DNA of 64,000 nt from Paraburkholderia phenoliruptrix (GCF_019511605.1 NZ_JAEUAV010000018.1:62001-126000); one strand, 5' to 3'. Counted from the stretch's first letter, positions 53,758 to 62,897 are shown. The notes: a model not told the origin generated them from the letters alone. Program-made: numbers and translations.

Positions 53758-54009
53758 ATGCTTTCCTTCATTGGTACGGTAATCGTAGGGCTGATCGTGG
53801 GACTGATCGCTCGGGCACTGAAGCCCGGCGACGACCGCATGGGTCTGCTCATGACCATCATTCTCGGCATTGCCGGCTCGCTGATTGCGGGCTACGTGGG
53901 GCGAGCGCTCGGCTGGTACCAGCCGGGCCAGGCCGCGGGCTGGATCGCATCGGTAATTGGCGCGATCGTGCTGCTCGTGATCTACGGCATGGTGCGCCGA
54001 CGGACCTGA
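53758..54009 (+). CDS. GlsB/YeaQ/YmgE family membrane protein
   Basis: This 83-residue protein of the transglycosylase-associated (GlsB/YeaQ/YmgE) family has three hydrophobic segments: MLSFIGTVIVGLIVGLIARAL, MGLLMTIILGIAGSLIAGYVG and GWIASVIGAIVLLVIYGMV. The PGDD and GLLMTIILGIAGS signatures are present. Members are often stress-induced but have no proven activity. The ATG at 53758 follows a GGAGG ribosome site; the longer frame upstream is not needed. Confidence 0.88.
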   Translation: MLSFIGTVIVGLIVGLIARALKPGDDRMGLLMTIILGIAGSLIAGYVGRALGWYQPGQAAGWIASVIGAIVLLVIYGMVRRRT

Positions 54010-54105
54010 TTGCGGCGGCACGCTAGTCGCAAGGGCAACGCGCTCGAGCGACCGCGTTGACGGCAAGGCGAGGCGTGTTACTCACCGCCGCGCCTGCCGC
54101 ACTGC

Positions 54106-55356
54106 TTAGCGCGGCAATTCGAACCCGAGTTGCGCGCGGCCGAGCGCCGTCAGATCGCTTTCCTGTGCGCGGCCGGCGAAGTCCGTCTCGAAGTGGTCGG
54201 CGGGAAAATCGGGCGGGCTTTCGCCGCGCAGAAAGCTTGGCAACTGGCGCCTCAAATACGCTTCGTTTTTCGCGCACCACGGCGCTGACGCGATATACAT
54301 CACGTTGCTGTAGCCCTTGCCGCGATGTGCGTCCTCGACCGAATGCACCACGTCGCTGTGCCAGAACACCGCGTCCCCCGGCTGCATATGCGGAATCGGC
54401 GTGACGGCTTCCAGCAGCAGGCCGTGCCACTCGGCCTTGATCGATAGGGCTCGCGCGGCCTGCGCGCCGCACAGTTCGTCGTCCGGCACGTCGTCCTGAA
54501 GCGCGCGCAGAATGATGTAAGCCATGACGTTTGCGATTGGAACCAGTTGCAAGGTGCCGTCGCCGGGACCTTGGGGCGTCAGCGCGGTCCAGCCCTGGAA
54601 GGTGCGGAACATCGAGCACACGGCCGGCGATGGAATTTCCTGGACATCCGGCCGGTAAGCGGCGTCGAACGGGTCATACGCGCGCCAGTTGCCCGACAGC
54701 ACATGTCGATAAACCTTCTGGAAGTTTGGATCGAGCCAGCGCTCGACCGAGCCGCCATCCACGTGCGGCGATAAGCCCAGCGACTCGGAGCCAGGCGGCC
54801 GGCGACGAATCCGGTCCGCGTAAACCGGCACGCGCTCAGGATCGAAATGTCGCCTGCCTTCGCTCTCCGACTTCCACAGACGATTGAGGAACACGCGGGT
54901 GTTAGTCAGCTGTTCCGACTGGCGCGCGGCTGTCTGAGGCTTCGACCAGTAGACGCCGTAAATCTGCGGCCTGCTCGACGACAGATTGCCGAAATACTTG
55001 TCCTCTGCCCGATGCGCGAGCCTCGCGTCGAGATCGTTGCGCACGAGGTAATCGGTGATTTCGTCGTTCCAGTCGCTTGCCTGTTGCCGGTCGAAAACAC
55101 CGCGCACTACGCATGCGCCCCGCACCTTGATGGCGGCGATGGTGGCCGGATCGACGCTGCCGGATGCGACCGACGCGTAGTCGAACACGGGAATCGCGTC
55201 GCGCCCCTGGGCGCGGTCGCGGTGAATTGCATCGATCTGCTCGCGGATCGCGCCTTCGACTTCGTCGAAAACCTGTTTGTAGGTCGGCAGCGCGGCCCGC
55301 AGCGCACGCTTCGTGCTGCGAATCGCCTCCGGAATATTGTCGATGACAAGCGGCAT
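54106..55356 (-). CDS. DUF1479 (YbiU-like) putative Fe(II)/2-oxoglutarate oxygenase
   Basis: The 416-residue protein belongs to the DUF1479/YbiU family. A cupin-type metal triad is suggested by SPHVDGG near residue 198 and by the later histidine in VFWHSDVVHSVED near 345, so it may be an Fe(II)/2-oxoglutarate-dependent oxygenase. The substrate is unknown. The ATG at 55356 (MPLVIDNIPEAIRSTKRALR) is chosen because the family sequence begins there. It is divergent from an AraC regulator that probably controls it. Confidence 0.82.
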   Translation of the reverse strand: MPLVIDNIPEAIRSTKRALRAALPTYKQVFDEVEGAIREQIDAIHRDRAQGRDAIPVFDYASVASGSVDPATIAAIKVRGACVVRGVFDRQQASDWNDEITDYLVRNDLDARLAHRAEDKYFGNLSSSRPQIYGVYWSKPQTAARQSEQLTNTRVFLNRLWKSESEGRRHFDPERVPVYADRIRRRPPGSESLGLSPHVDGGSVERWLDPNFQKVYRHVLSGNWRAYDPFDAAYRPDVQEIPSPAVCSMFRTFQGWTALTPQGPGDGTLQLVPIANVMAYIILRALQDDVPDDELCGAQAARALSIKAEWHGLLLEAVTPIPHMQPGDAVFWHSDVVHSVEDAHRGKGYSNVMYIASAPWCAKNEAYLRRQLPSFLRGESPPDFPADHFETDFAGRAQESDLTALGRAQLGFELPR

Positions 55357-55517
55357 GGTGTGTCTCCGTGTGATGGTCTGTGTAGGGCTGTCCTTCTTGA
55401 AGATTAAGGAGGTTCGACCGTCACGAAGCATGCTTTACGGCCAGATACCGATACAATTCAGACATTCGCCGCAGCTTCTCTCCGTGCGGCCGGCTCGCCT
55501 GCCTCGGAACGTCCGCC

Positions 55518-56618
55518 GTGAAACCTCAATACGAACGCGTCACCATTCCCGACGGCTGCTCGATCCGCGTCTACCACCGGCAGCTCGCGCAGATTCCGTT
55601 CGAGTGGCATCACCATCCCGAATACGAATTGACGCTGACCATGAACAGCCGTGGCCGCCGGTTCATCGGCGATCACGTTGCGGACTACAGCGGCGACGAT
55701 CTCGTGCTGGTGCCGCCGGACATGCCGCATACGTGGGCGTCGACTGAACCGATCGACGCAAGCGCGCCTCAGGTGGCGATTGTCGTGTGGTTCAGCGGCG
55801 ACTGGGCGCGGCGTATTGCGGACTGCTGCCCGGAGTTTGCGTCGCTTCGCACGCTGCTGCGACGGGGCGCGCCAGGTCTGCGCTTTTCCAGCGAAGCCGC
55901 AGCCTCGGTACGCGAACGCATGGCTGCGTTGCTCGACGCTTCGCCGCGCGTTCGGCTTGGGGCGGTGCTCGAGGTGCTGGCGCAACTCGCGGAGGCCGAG
56001 TCCGAGCCGTTGGCGTCGCCGGCTGCGCATCGACGCGCAGCGAAGGTCGTCGGGGCGTCCGTGCGGCGCTCTGGTCGAGCCGCCGGCTCTAACCAGTTTC
56101 TCGACGGTGACCATTCCGCCGATTCCCCAGCCCCAGACTCCCGGCAAAAAGTTAGCGGCGCTACCGCGATGGCAGGTGGCAGCGCATCCGAGGCTGAGCG
56201 CCTGAACCGCGTGCTCGATCTGCTGGACCGGCGTTTTCACGAGCCGCTGCGCATCGCCGAACTGTGCGAGGTCGCCAATCTGTCCGAGCGCTCGCTGCAC
56301 CGGTACTTCACGAGGCATCTGGGCGAAAGCGTGGGGCGCTATCTGAGCCGGCTACGGATCGGCTACGCGACCCGTCAACTGACAGACACGACATGGCCCG
56401 TCGCGCTGATCGCCGCGAAAGCCGGCTTTCCGAATCTCGCCAATTTCAATCGGCAGTTTCTCGCCGCGCGAGGCATGACGCCGAGCACGTACCGGCGCTT
56501 CTTTGAAACGCACGGCCGCGTGCCGAAGGGTCCAGAGGCTGCGCAGCAGGATCTGCGCACGCGCTCGCCTTCGCTTGATAAGCCGGCAAGGCGTGGACGG
56601 GGCGCGCCGGAGGCTTGA
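55518..56618 (+). CDS. AraC-family regulator with cupin sensor domain
   Basis: The 366-residue protein has an N-terminal cupin (FEWHHHPEYELTLTMNSRGRRFIGDHV, residues of about 28-55) that should bind a small carbohydrate or similar ligand. A linker follows, then a C-terminal AraC double helix-turn-helix near residues 245-335 (LRIAELCEVANLSERSLHRYFTRHLGESVGRYLSRLRI, AAKAGFPNLANFNRQFLAARGMTPSTYR). The linker between about 185 and 225 is longer than usual. It is 161 bases from the divergent DUF1479 gene, its likely target. Confidence 0.88.
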   Translation: MKPQYERVTIPDGCSIRVYHRQLAQIPFEWHHHPEYELTLTMNSRGRRFIGDHVADYSGDDLVLVPPDMPHTWASTEPIDASAPQVAIVVWFSGDWARRIADCCPEFASLRTLLRRGAPGLRFSSEAAASVRERMAALLDASPRVRLGAVLEVLAQLAEAESEPLASPAAHRRAAKVVGASVRRSGRAAGSNQFLDGDHSADSPAPDSRQKVSGATAMAGGSASEAERLNRVLDLLDRRFHEPLRIAELCEVANLSERSLHRYFTRHLGESVGRYLSRLRIGYATRQLTDTTWPVALIAAKAGFPNLANFNRQFLAARGMTPSTYRRFFETHGRVPKGPEAAQQDLRTRSPSLDKPARRGRGAPEA

Positions 56619-56683
56619 AGCGTTTTTGTGGGTGAGGGGTCGCGGCTCATCACTGTGAGGCCAGCCGATGCGTCAGCGTGCCG

Positions 56684-56726
56684 CTCAAAGAAAAACGCCC
56701 CAACGGTTGTACCCGTTGAGGCGTTT
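56684..56726 (-). terminator. Terminator of gltA (possibly bidirectional)
   Basis: AAACGCC, C, CAACGG (56693-56706) pairs with CCGTTG, A, GGCGTTT (56713-56726) around a six-base loop. On the minus strand, TTTTTCTTT follows, giving a good intrinsic terminator 73 bases after the gltA stop. The plus strand has a shorter T-run (TTT) after the stem, so it may also help end the convergent AraC transcript. Confidence 0.85.
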
Positions 56727-56799
56727 CGGATTCGGCGCGCTAGAGTTCCTCCCAGCCCGCAGTGAACAGCCAACTACAGACGGGGAGGTTCAACCCCGA

Positions 56800-58101
56800 T
56801 CAGCGTTGCGTAATAGGCTTCGCTTCACGCGGCGTATCGCCGATGAACAGCTGACGCGGACGGCCAATCTTCTGCTCCGGATCGGCGATCATTTCGTTCC
56901 ACTGTGCAATCCAGCCGACCGTACGCGCCATCGCGAAGATACACGTGAACATGGACGTCGGGATGCCCAGCGCGCGCTGCACGATACCCGAGTAGAAGTC
57001 GACGTTCGGATACAGCTTGCGCGACACAAAATACTCGTCTTCCAGCGCGATCTTTTCCAGTGCCATCGCCAGCTTGAACAGCGGGTCGTCGTGCAGACCC
57101 AGTTCATTCAGCACTTCGTGGCAGGTTTCGCGCATGAGCTTCGCACGCGGGTCGTAGTTCTTGTAGACACGGTGACCGAAGCCCATCAGCTTCACGCCGG
57201 AGTTCTTGTCCTTCACCTGCTTGATGAATTCAGGAATGTTGTCGACCGAGCCGATTTCTTCCAGCATGTTCAGCGCAGCTTCGTTCGCGCCGCCGTGCGC
57301 CGGGCCCCACAGACACGCGATACCGGCTGCGATACACGCGAACGGGTTTGCGCCCGACGAGCCGGCCAGACGCACGGTCGACGTCGACGCGTTCTGCTCG
57401 TGGTCCGCGTGCAGGATCAGGATGCGGTCGAGAGCACGCACCAGCACGTCGTTGACCTTGTAGTCTTCGCACGGGTTCGAGAACATCATGTGCATGAAGT
57501 TCGCGCTGTACGACAGGTTGTTGCGCGGATACGCAAACGGCTGACCGATGCTGTACTTGTAAGCCATCGCGACGAGCGTCGGCAGCTTCGCGATCATGCG
57601 GATAGCCGACACTTCACGGTGGCGCGGATTGTTGATGTCCAGCGAGTCGTGATAGAAGGCCGACAGCGCGCCGACTGCGGCGACCAGAATCGCCATCGGG
57701 TGCGCGTCGCGACGGAAACCGCGGAAGAAGAAGTGCATTTGCTCATGCACCATCGTGTGGTTCGTCACGGTCTTCACGAACTCGGCCTTCTGCTCGACGT
57801 TGGGCAGTTCGCCCTTCAGCAGCAGGTAGCAAGTTTCGAGGAAGTCAGCGTTCTCCGCGAGGTTGTCGATCGCGTAACCGCGGTAGAGCAACTCGCCCTT
57901 ATCGCCGTCGATGTAGGTGATCGCCGAATTGCACGCCGCCGTCGACATGAAGCCAGGGTCGTACGTGAACTTGCCAGTCTGGCCGTACAGCTTGCGGATG
58001 TCGATCACGTCCGGGCCGAGAGTGCCCTTGTAAATCGGCATTTCAACGCTCGGCGAATTGTCGCTGAACGATAGCGTGGCTTTAACATCTGACGGGGTCA
58101 T
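56800..58101 (-). CDS. gltA: Citrate synthase
   Basis: GltA condenses oxaloacetate and acetyl-CoA to citrate, the entry step of the TCA cycle. The 433-residue type II (hexameric-type) enzyme has the active-site histidines in LILHADHEQNASTSTVR and WGPAHGGANEAALNML, and the Asp in the FGHRVYKNYDPRA region. It lies 72 bases after sdhE and probably belongs to the same transcription unit, the usual order in Burkholderiaceae. Confidence 0.97.
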   Translation of the reverse strand: MTPSDVKATLSFSDNSPSVEMPIYKGTLGPDVIDIRKLYGQTGKFTYDPGFMSTAACNSAITYIDGDKGELLYRGYAIDNLAENADFLETCYLLLKGELPNVEQKAEFVKTVTNHTMVHEQMHFFFRGFRRDAHPMAILVAAVGALSAFYHDSLDINNPRHREVSAIRMIAKLPTLVAMAYKYSIGQPFAYPRNNLSYSANFMHMMFSNPCEDYKVNDVLVRALDRILILHADHEQNASTSTVRLAGSSGANPFACIAAGIACLWGPAHGGANEAALNMLEEIGSVDNIPEFIKQVKDKNSGVKLMGFGHRVYKNYDPRAKLMRETCHEVLNELGLHDDPLFKLAMALEKIALEDEYFVSRKLYPNVDFYSGIVQRALGIPTSMFTCIFAMARTVGWIAQWNEMIADPEQKIGRPRQLFIGDTPREAKPITQR

Positions 58102-58173
58102 AGCACATCCTCAATCGAAGAATGGAAACGGGGTTTCGATAATTGCACGCTCGGAACTACGCACTCGCGGCGC

Positions 58174-58446
58174 TCAAGCGTTGCGCAACAGCTCCAGAAC
58201 CCGGATCACGTCCGGGTCGGCAAGCTCGCCTTCAGGTTCCTTGCGCGCGAGAAGCAAGTCCATCAGGTCGTTATCGCTCAGCTCGAGCAGGCGCGTAAGT
58301 GCGCCCACATCGGCATCGCTGAGGTCATGCTCATATCGGCTGAAGAAACGCTCAAAGATCAGATCGTTTTCCAGCAGGCCTCGCCGGGCGCGCCAGCGAA
58401 GACGCGCGCGGCGGAGAGGGTCGGACTGATGCGATGCATCGTTCAT
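58174..58446 (-). CDS. sdhE: FAD assembly factor SdhE
   Basis: SdhE (DUF339) helps attach FAD covalently to SdhA. The 90-residue protein has the signature RRGLLENDL near residue 22 (the RGxxE motif) and the FERFFSRYEHDLSDAD helix region. The ATG at 58446 is chosen because the family starts there; upstream codons of the open frame have no resemblance. It lies 80 bases after sdhB and just before gltA. Confidence 0.93.
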   Translation of the reverse strand: MNDASHQSDPLRRARLRWRARRGLLENDLIFERFFSRYEHDLSDADVGALTRLLELSDNDLMDLLLARKEPEGELADPDVIRVLELLRNA

Positions 58447-58526
58447 GTCAATACTTGCCGGGTCGCCCCGGGTCGTACCACCGCCCGAAGGGCAGCGAAC
58501 GACGCGAAGCATGGAGGTTATTCAGT

Positions 58527-59231
58527 CTACACAGTACGCCGAACCATCAATTCCTTGATCTTGCCGATTGCCTTGGTCGGGTTCAATCCCTTCGGGCAGA
58601 CGTCGACGCAGTTCATGATGGTGTGGCAGCGGAACAGCCGGTACGGGTCTTCCAGGTTGTCGAGCCGTTCGCCCGTGGCCTGGTCGCGGCTGTCGGCGAT
58701 GAAGCGGTACGCCTGCAGCAGACCCGCCGGGCCCACGAACTTGTCCGGATTCCACCAGAAGCTCGGGCACGACGTCGAGCAGCTCGCGCACAGAATGCAC
58801 TCGTACAACCCGTCGAGCTCGTCGCGCTCTTCCGGCGACTGCAGACGCTCCTTCTCCGGCGGCGGCGTGTCGTTGATCAGGTACGGCTTGATCGAGTGGT
58901 ACTGGTTGAAGAACTGCGTGAAGTCGCAGATCAGGTCGCGCACCACCGGCAGCCCCGGCAGCGGCCGCAGCACGATCTTCTGCGGCAGCTCGTTCAGGTT
59001 CGTCAGGCACGCCAGCCCGTTCTTGCCGTTGATGTTCATTGCGTCCGAGCCGCACACGCCTTCGCGGCACGAGCGGCGGAACGACAGCGTCTCGTCCAGC
59101 GCCTTGAGCTTCACCAGCGCGTCGAGCAGCATGCGCTCGTGCGAGTCGATCTCGATCTCGTACGTCTGCATGCGGGGCGCCGCGTCCTTGTCCGGATCGT
59201 AGCGGTAGATTTCAAATGTACGCTTGGCCAT
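58527..59231 (-). CDS. sdhB: Succinate dehydrogenase iron-sulfur subunit
   Basis: SdhB carries electrons from the flavoprotein to the membrane quinone site. The 234-residue protein has cysteine sets for all three clusters: CREGVCGSDAMNINGKNGLAC ([2Fe-2S]), then CILCASCSTSCP and the later CHTIMNCVDVCPKGLNP ([4Fe-4S] and [3Fe-4S]). It lies 24 bases after sdhA and is normal in length. Confidence 0.97.
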   Translation of the reverse strand: MAKRTFEIYRYDPDKDAAPRMQTYEIEIDSHERMLLDALVKLKALDETLSFRRSCREGVCGSDAMNINGKNGLACLTNLNELPQKIVLRPLPGLPVVRDLICDFTQFFNQYHSIKPYLINDTPPPEKERLQSPEERDELDGLYECILCASCSTSCPSFWWNPDKFVGPAGLLQAYRFIADSRDQATGERLDNLEDPYRLFRCHTIMNCVDVCPKGLNPTKAIGKIKELMVRRTV

Positions 59232-59255
59232 TTCAGAATTCCTTTGCTCTGTGGC

Positions 59256-61031
59256 TTAGAAGGTCCGCGCCTTGGGCGGCACCGATTCGACCGTCAGCGG
59301 CTGCATGTGCACCGGCTTGTAGTCGAGGCGGTCGCCCTCGCTGAACCACAGCGTATGGCGCAGCCAGTTCTCGTCGTCGCGATGCTCGAAGTCGTTCTGC
59401 GCGTGCGCGCCGCGGCTTTCCTTGCGCGCCTCGGCCGACACCATCGTCGCGCGCGCCACCTCGATCAGGTTCGCCACTTCCAGCGCCTCGACGCGTGCCG
59501 TGTTGAACACCTTCGACTTGTCCTTCAGATGGATGTTGTCGACGCGCTGCGCCACTTCGCGGATGCGCTCGACGCCCTCGGCCAGCAGCGCCGAGGTGCG
59601 GAACACGCCCGCGTGTTTCTGCATCGTGCCGCGGATGTCGTTGGCCACCGACTGCGCGTACTCGCCCGAGGACGAGCTCTCCAGCTTCGCCAGCCGCGAG
59701 AGCGCGAAGTCCGCCGCATCGGCCGGCAGCGGCTTGTGCTCCTTGAGCTCCTTCACGTGCTTCACGATGTGATTGCCCGCCGCACGGCCGAACACCACCA
59801 GGTCCAGCAGCGAGTTCGTGCCCAGACGGTTCGCGCCGTGCACCGACACGCACGAGCATTCGCCCACTGCGTAGAAGCCGTTGACCACTTCCTCGTGGCC
59901 CCTGGGCGTGCCCACCACCTGGCCGTTGATGTTCGTCGGAATGCCGCCCATCTGGTAGTGGATGGTCGGCACCACCGGAATCGGCTCCTTGATGCAGTCG
60001 ACGTTGGCGAACTTCAGCGCGATCTCGCGGATCGACGGCAGACGCTTCATGATCGTCTCGGCGCCGATGTGCGACAGGTCCAGCAGCACGTGGTCCTTGT
60101 TCGGACCGACGCCGCGGCCTTCCTTGATTTCCTGGTCCATCGAGCGCGAGACGAAGTCGCGCGGCGCCAGATCCTTCAGCGTGGGCGCGTAGCGCTCCAT
60201 GAAGCGCTCGCCGTTGGAGTTGCGCAGAATGCCGCCTTCGCCGCGCACGCCTTCGGTGATCAGCACGCCCGCGCCGGCCACGCCGGTCGGGTGAAACTGC
60301 CAGAACTCCATGTCCTGCAGCGCGATGCCCGAACGTGCGGCCATGCCCAGGCCGTCGCCGGTGTTGATGAACGCGTTGGTCGACGCCGCGAAGATGCGGC
60401 CCGCACCGCCCGTGGCAAACAGCGTGGTCTTGCCTTCGAGGATGTAGACGTCGCCCGTTTCCATTTCGAGCGCGGTCACGCCGAGCACGTCGCCTTCGGC
60501 GTCGCGGATCAGGTCGAGCGCCATCCATTCGACGAAGAACTGCGTCTTCGCCGCGACGTTCTGCTGGTACAGCGTGTGCAGCAGCGCGTGGCCGGTACGG
60601 TCGGCCGCGGCGCAGGCGCGCTGCACGGGCTTCTCGCCGTAGTTCGCGGTGTGGCCGCCGAACGGGCGCTGATAGATGGTGCCGTCCGCGTTGCGGTCAA
60701 ACGGCATGCCGAAGTGTTCGAGTTCGTAGACGGCGTTCGGCGCTTCACGGCACATGAACTCGATCGCGTCCTGGTCGCCGAGCCAGTCCGAGCCCTTGAT
60801 CGTGTCGTAGAAGTGGTAGTGCCAGTTGTCCTCGCTCATGTTGCCAAGCGAGGCGCCGATGCCGCCTTGCGCGGCGACCGTATGCGAGCGCGTGGGGAAC
60901 ACCTTGGACAGCACGCACACCGACAGACCGGCGCGCGCCAGTTGCAGCGACGCGCGCATACCCGAGCCGCCCGCGCCGACGATCACCACGTCGAACCTGC
61001 GACGCGGCAGGCTATTCTTGATTGCAGCCAT
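59256..61031 (-). CDS. sdhA: Succinate dehydrogenase flavoprotein subunit
   Basis: SdhA oxidises succinate to fumarate. The 591-residue protein has the FAD-binding VVIVGAGGSGMRASLQLARAG near residue 15, the covalent-flavin histidine in SHTVAAQGGIGASLGN and the catalytic block in the HPTGVAGAG and RGHEE regions. The C-terminal helical domain ends in LPPKARTF-like residues. It follows sdhD by four bases and precedes sdhB by 24. Confidence 0.97.
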   Translation of the reverse strand: MAAIKNSLPRRRFDVVIVGAGGSGMRASLQLARAGLSVCVLSKVFPTRSHTVAAQGGIGASLGNMSEDNWHYHFYDTIKGSDWLGDQDAIEFMCREAPNAVYELEHFGMPFDRNADGTIYQRPFGGHTANYGEKPVQRACAAADRTGHALLHTLYQQNVAAKTQFFVEWMALDLIRDAEGDVLGVTALEMETGDVYILEGKTTLFATGGAGRIFAASTNAFINTGDGLGMAARSGIALQDMEFWQFHPTGVAGAGVLITEGVRGEGGILRNSNGERFMERYAPTLKDLAPRDFVSRSMDQEIKEGRGVGPNKDHVLLDLSHIGAETIMKRLPSIREIALKFANVDCIKEPIPVVPTIHYQMGGIPTNINGQVVGTPRGHEEVVNGFYAVGECSCVSVHGANRLGTNSLLDLVVFGRAAGNHIVKHVKELKEHKPLPADAADFALSRLAKLESSSSGEYAQSVANDIRGTMQKHAGVFRTSALLAEGVERIREVAQRVDNIHLKDKSKVFNTARVEALEVANLIEVARATMVSAEARKESRGAHAQNDFEHRDDENWLRHTLWFSEGDRLDYKPVHMQPLTVESVPPKARTF

Positions 61032-61035
61032 GCTT

Positions 61036-61404
61036 TTACACTCTCCAGAGAATCTGCGCAGCGTAGCCCGCGCACGCGAGCAGCCAGACGATCGTCAGCG
61101 CCTGCAGCAGCAGACGCGTGCCAACGGGCTTCACATAGTCCATCCAGATGTCGCGGATGCCGACCCACGCGTGATAGAAGAGTGAGAGCAGCGTGACGAA
61201 GGTGGCGAGCTTCATCCACTGGGTGGCGAAGATCGAGGCCCAGCCTTCGTAGGAGAAATCGCGCGCGCCGAAGAACCACGCGAGCAGGATCACCGTGTAG
61301 ATGGCCATCACGCAGGCGGTGAGGCGTTGCGCGAGCCAGTCGCGCAGACCGTAGTGCGCGCCGACGACAAGGCGCTTCGAGCCGATTCGGTTAGGGGCTG
61401 CCAT
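61036..61404 (-). CDS. sdhD: Succinate dehydrogenase membrane anchor subunit SdhD
   Basis: This 122-residue membrane anchor has three hydrophobic segments and the haem/quinone motif YHAWVGIRDIWMDY near residues 80-95. It starts MAAPNRIGSKRLVVGAHYGLRDWLAQR. It lies four bases after sdhC and four before sdhA, so the subunits are probably made together. Confidence 0.95.
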   Translation of the reverse strand: MAAPNRIGSKRLVVGAHYGLRDWLAQRLTACVMAIYTVILLAWFFGARDFSYEGWASIFATQWMKLATFVTLLSLFYHAWVGIRDIWMDYVKPVGTRLLLQALTIVWLLACAGYAAQILWRV

Positions 61405-61408
61405 GTTT

Positions 61409-61825
61409 TTAGAATGCTCCGAAGAGTTTGAGCGCGAAGGCGAGGGTCAGCAGCGACGACACGACGAACACGACGATCGAGGTCTGCCTGCCTTTCTCTT
61501 TGGTGACTGCTTCGTGGTTGGTGTCCATCAGCAGATGGCGCACGCCCGCGCAGAAATGGAACATGTAGGCCCAGCCGAGCACCAGCACGATGAGCTTGAC
61601 GATGATGTTGGAGAAAAAGGCCTTGAAGCCCTCGAAGCTCAGCTCGGAGGTCAGGCTCTGGTCGAAGAGGTACAGCAGGAACGGCAACGCGACGAACAGC
61701 AGGCCGCCGCTCACACGATGCAGGATCGACACGCGACCCGCCAGAGGCAGGCGATACGCCGTCAATATCTGCCCGATACCGATGTTCCGGAATTCCGGCC
61801 TCGGTTTTTTTACCGCTTCAGCCAT
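61409..61825 (-). CDS. sdhC: Succinate dehydrogenase cytochrome b556 subunit SdhC
   Basis: The 138-residue membrane subunit binds haem b and ubiquinone. The SdhC signature is present in PLAGRVSILHRVSGGLLFVALPFLLYLFDQSL (about residues 27-58) and the haem-ligand region in MFHFCAGVRHLLMDT near residue 90. Three hydrophobic segments are seen. It is the first sdh gene, with a TAAAAT -10-like hexamer about 40 bases upstream and the gntR gene beyond. Confidence 0.95.
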   Translation of the reverse strand: MAEAVKKPRPEFRNIGIGQILTAYRLPLAGRVSILHRVSGGLLFVALPFLLYLFDQSLTSELSFEGFKAFFSNIIVKLIVLVLGWAYMFHFCAGVRHLLMDTNHEAVTKEKGRQTSIVVFVVSSLLTLAFALKLFGAF

Positions 61826-61984
61826 GCTAGACCCCCTGCTATGTAGTCACACCAATCCGCAATTTTAGCGCCTTTTCATTTCGCGCTGCAGCGAAAACCC
61901 CGAACAGGTCCGTTACAGCGCGTGCAATGAAGGCACCGGCACGAGGCGCGCGTGTGGGACGCTGCGCCCTTGATCCAGCCCGAC

Positions 61985-62785
61985 TCAGCTCAAGTCGTTC
62001 TGATAGTAGTACCCGGTTGTGACATACCAACCTCGCCGGACTTCCACCGGCCGATCCCCGTAGGTATAAGACACGCGCTCGACCGACAGCAGCGGAAAGC
62101 CCGGCGGCACCTGCAGCAGATCGGCAACCGAAGGCTCGGCGGCGACCGCGCGGATTTTCTCCGTGGCGCGGATCATGCGGGTGCCGAATTCCGTCTCGAA
62201 CATCGCGTAAAGAGGACCCTTGTATTCCGACAGCCGCTCGAGCGTAAGCCCGCGAAACACGGCGCCAGGCAGCCAGATTTCGTCGAGCACGGTGACTTCG
62301 CCGTCGAACTGCAGCAAGCGCTTGATCAGGACCACCGGCTCGGCCGGCTTGAGATCCAGTTGCCGCGCAATGTCCGCCGACGCGCGCAGCCGCCGGCACT
62401 CCAGCAGGCGGCTGACGTGCGGATGTTCGGCGCCGTCGTCGGCAAGCAGGCGGAGAAAGCGGAACTGCGCACGATCTTCGTTGTGCGTTGCAACGAATGT
62501 ACCCTTGCCCTGGCGGCGCACGAGGAGGTTTTCGGCAGCGAGTTCGTCGATTGCCTTGCGCACGGTGCCCTGGCTGACCTTGTATCGGGCCGCCAATTCG
62601 ACTTCACTGGGAATGATCTCGCCGGGTTTCCATTCACCGCTTTCCAGACTCTGCGTGATCAGCCCTTTGATCTGCTGGTAGAGCGGACTGAAGGTGGGCG
62701 ACGCAGCGGGGACAGCCGCGGATACACCTTCGCCCGCGGCCGCCTGGCCGCCCGGATTCGTGGTGTTGGCCGGGTTCGAATTCAT
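61985..62785 (-). CDS. GntR-family (HutC subfamily) regulator
   Basis: The 266-residue protein has an N-terminal Ala/Gly/Pro-rich tail, a GntR winged helix-turn-helix (about residues 33-100: PLYQQIKGLITQSLESGEWKPGEIIPSEVELAARYKVSQGTVRKAIDELAAE) and a C-terminal UTRA effector domain (about 120-260, with VLIKRLLQFDGEVTVLDEIWLPG). Its place directly upstream of sdhCDAB on the same strand suggests control of succinate dehydrogenase and perhaps its own gene. The effector is not known. Confidence 0.9.
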   Translation of the reverse strand: MNSNPANTTNPGGQAAAGEGVSAAVPAASPTFSPLYQQIKGLITQSLESGEWKPGEIIPSEVELAARYKVSQGTVRKAIDELAAENLLVRRQGKGTFVATHNEDRAQFRFLRLLADDGAEHPHVSRLLECRRLRASADIARQLDLKPAEPVVLIKRLLQFDGEVTVLDEIWLPGAVFRGLTLERLSEYKGPLYAMFETEFGTRMIRATEKIRAVAAEPSVADLLQVPPGFPLLSVERVSYTYGDRPVEVRRGWYVTTGYYYQNDLS

Positions 62786-62842
62786 GCGCGCATTTCATCA
62801 TAAAGCGCTGGGCGGCGTCCAGCATTTCTCCCGCAATAGATG

Positions 62843-62858
62843 TGTCTTATATAAGACA
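62843..62858. promoter_or_regulatory. Perfect palindrome TGTCTTATATAAGACA, probable GntR operator
   Basis: A perfect 16-base palindrome, AT-rich in a GC-rich background, lies 58 bases before the gntR start. An extra ATAAGA copy follows in direct repeat (62859-62864). Size and symmetry fit a dimer of a GntR/HutC regulator. It is also 10 bases upstream of a plus-strand promoter directed at mdh, so one protein could act on both directions. Confidence 0.6.
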
Positions 62859-62868
62859 TAAGATAATG

Positions 62869-62897
62869 TTGACTTTGCGCCTGCCGACTCCTACACT
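62869..62897 (+). promoter_or_regulatory. Candidate sigma-70 promoter toward mdh
   Basis: TTGACT (62869-62874), a 17-base spacer and TACACT (62892-62897) make a near-consensus promoter on the plus strand. If it drives mdh, the 5' leader would be about 470 bases. A small RNA starting here is the alternative. Confidence 0.55.

Noticed and set aside
58434..61196. Open frame of 920 codons antisense to sdhBA
   Set aside because: The sdh genes carry complete cofactor motifs; the antisense product is an Arg/His/Val-rich shadow.
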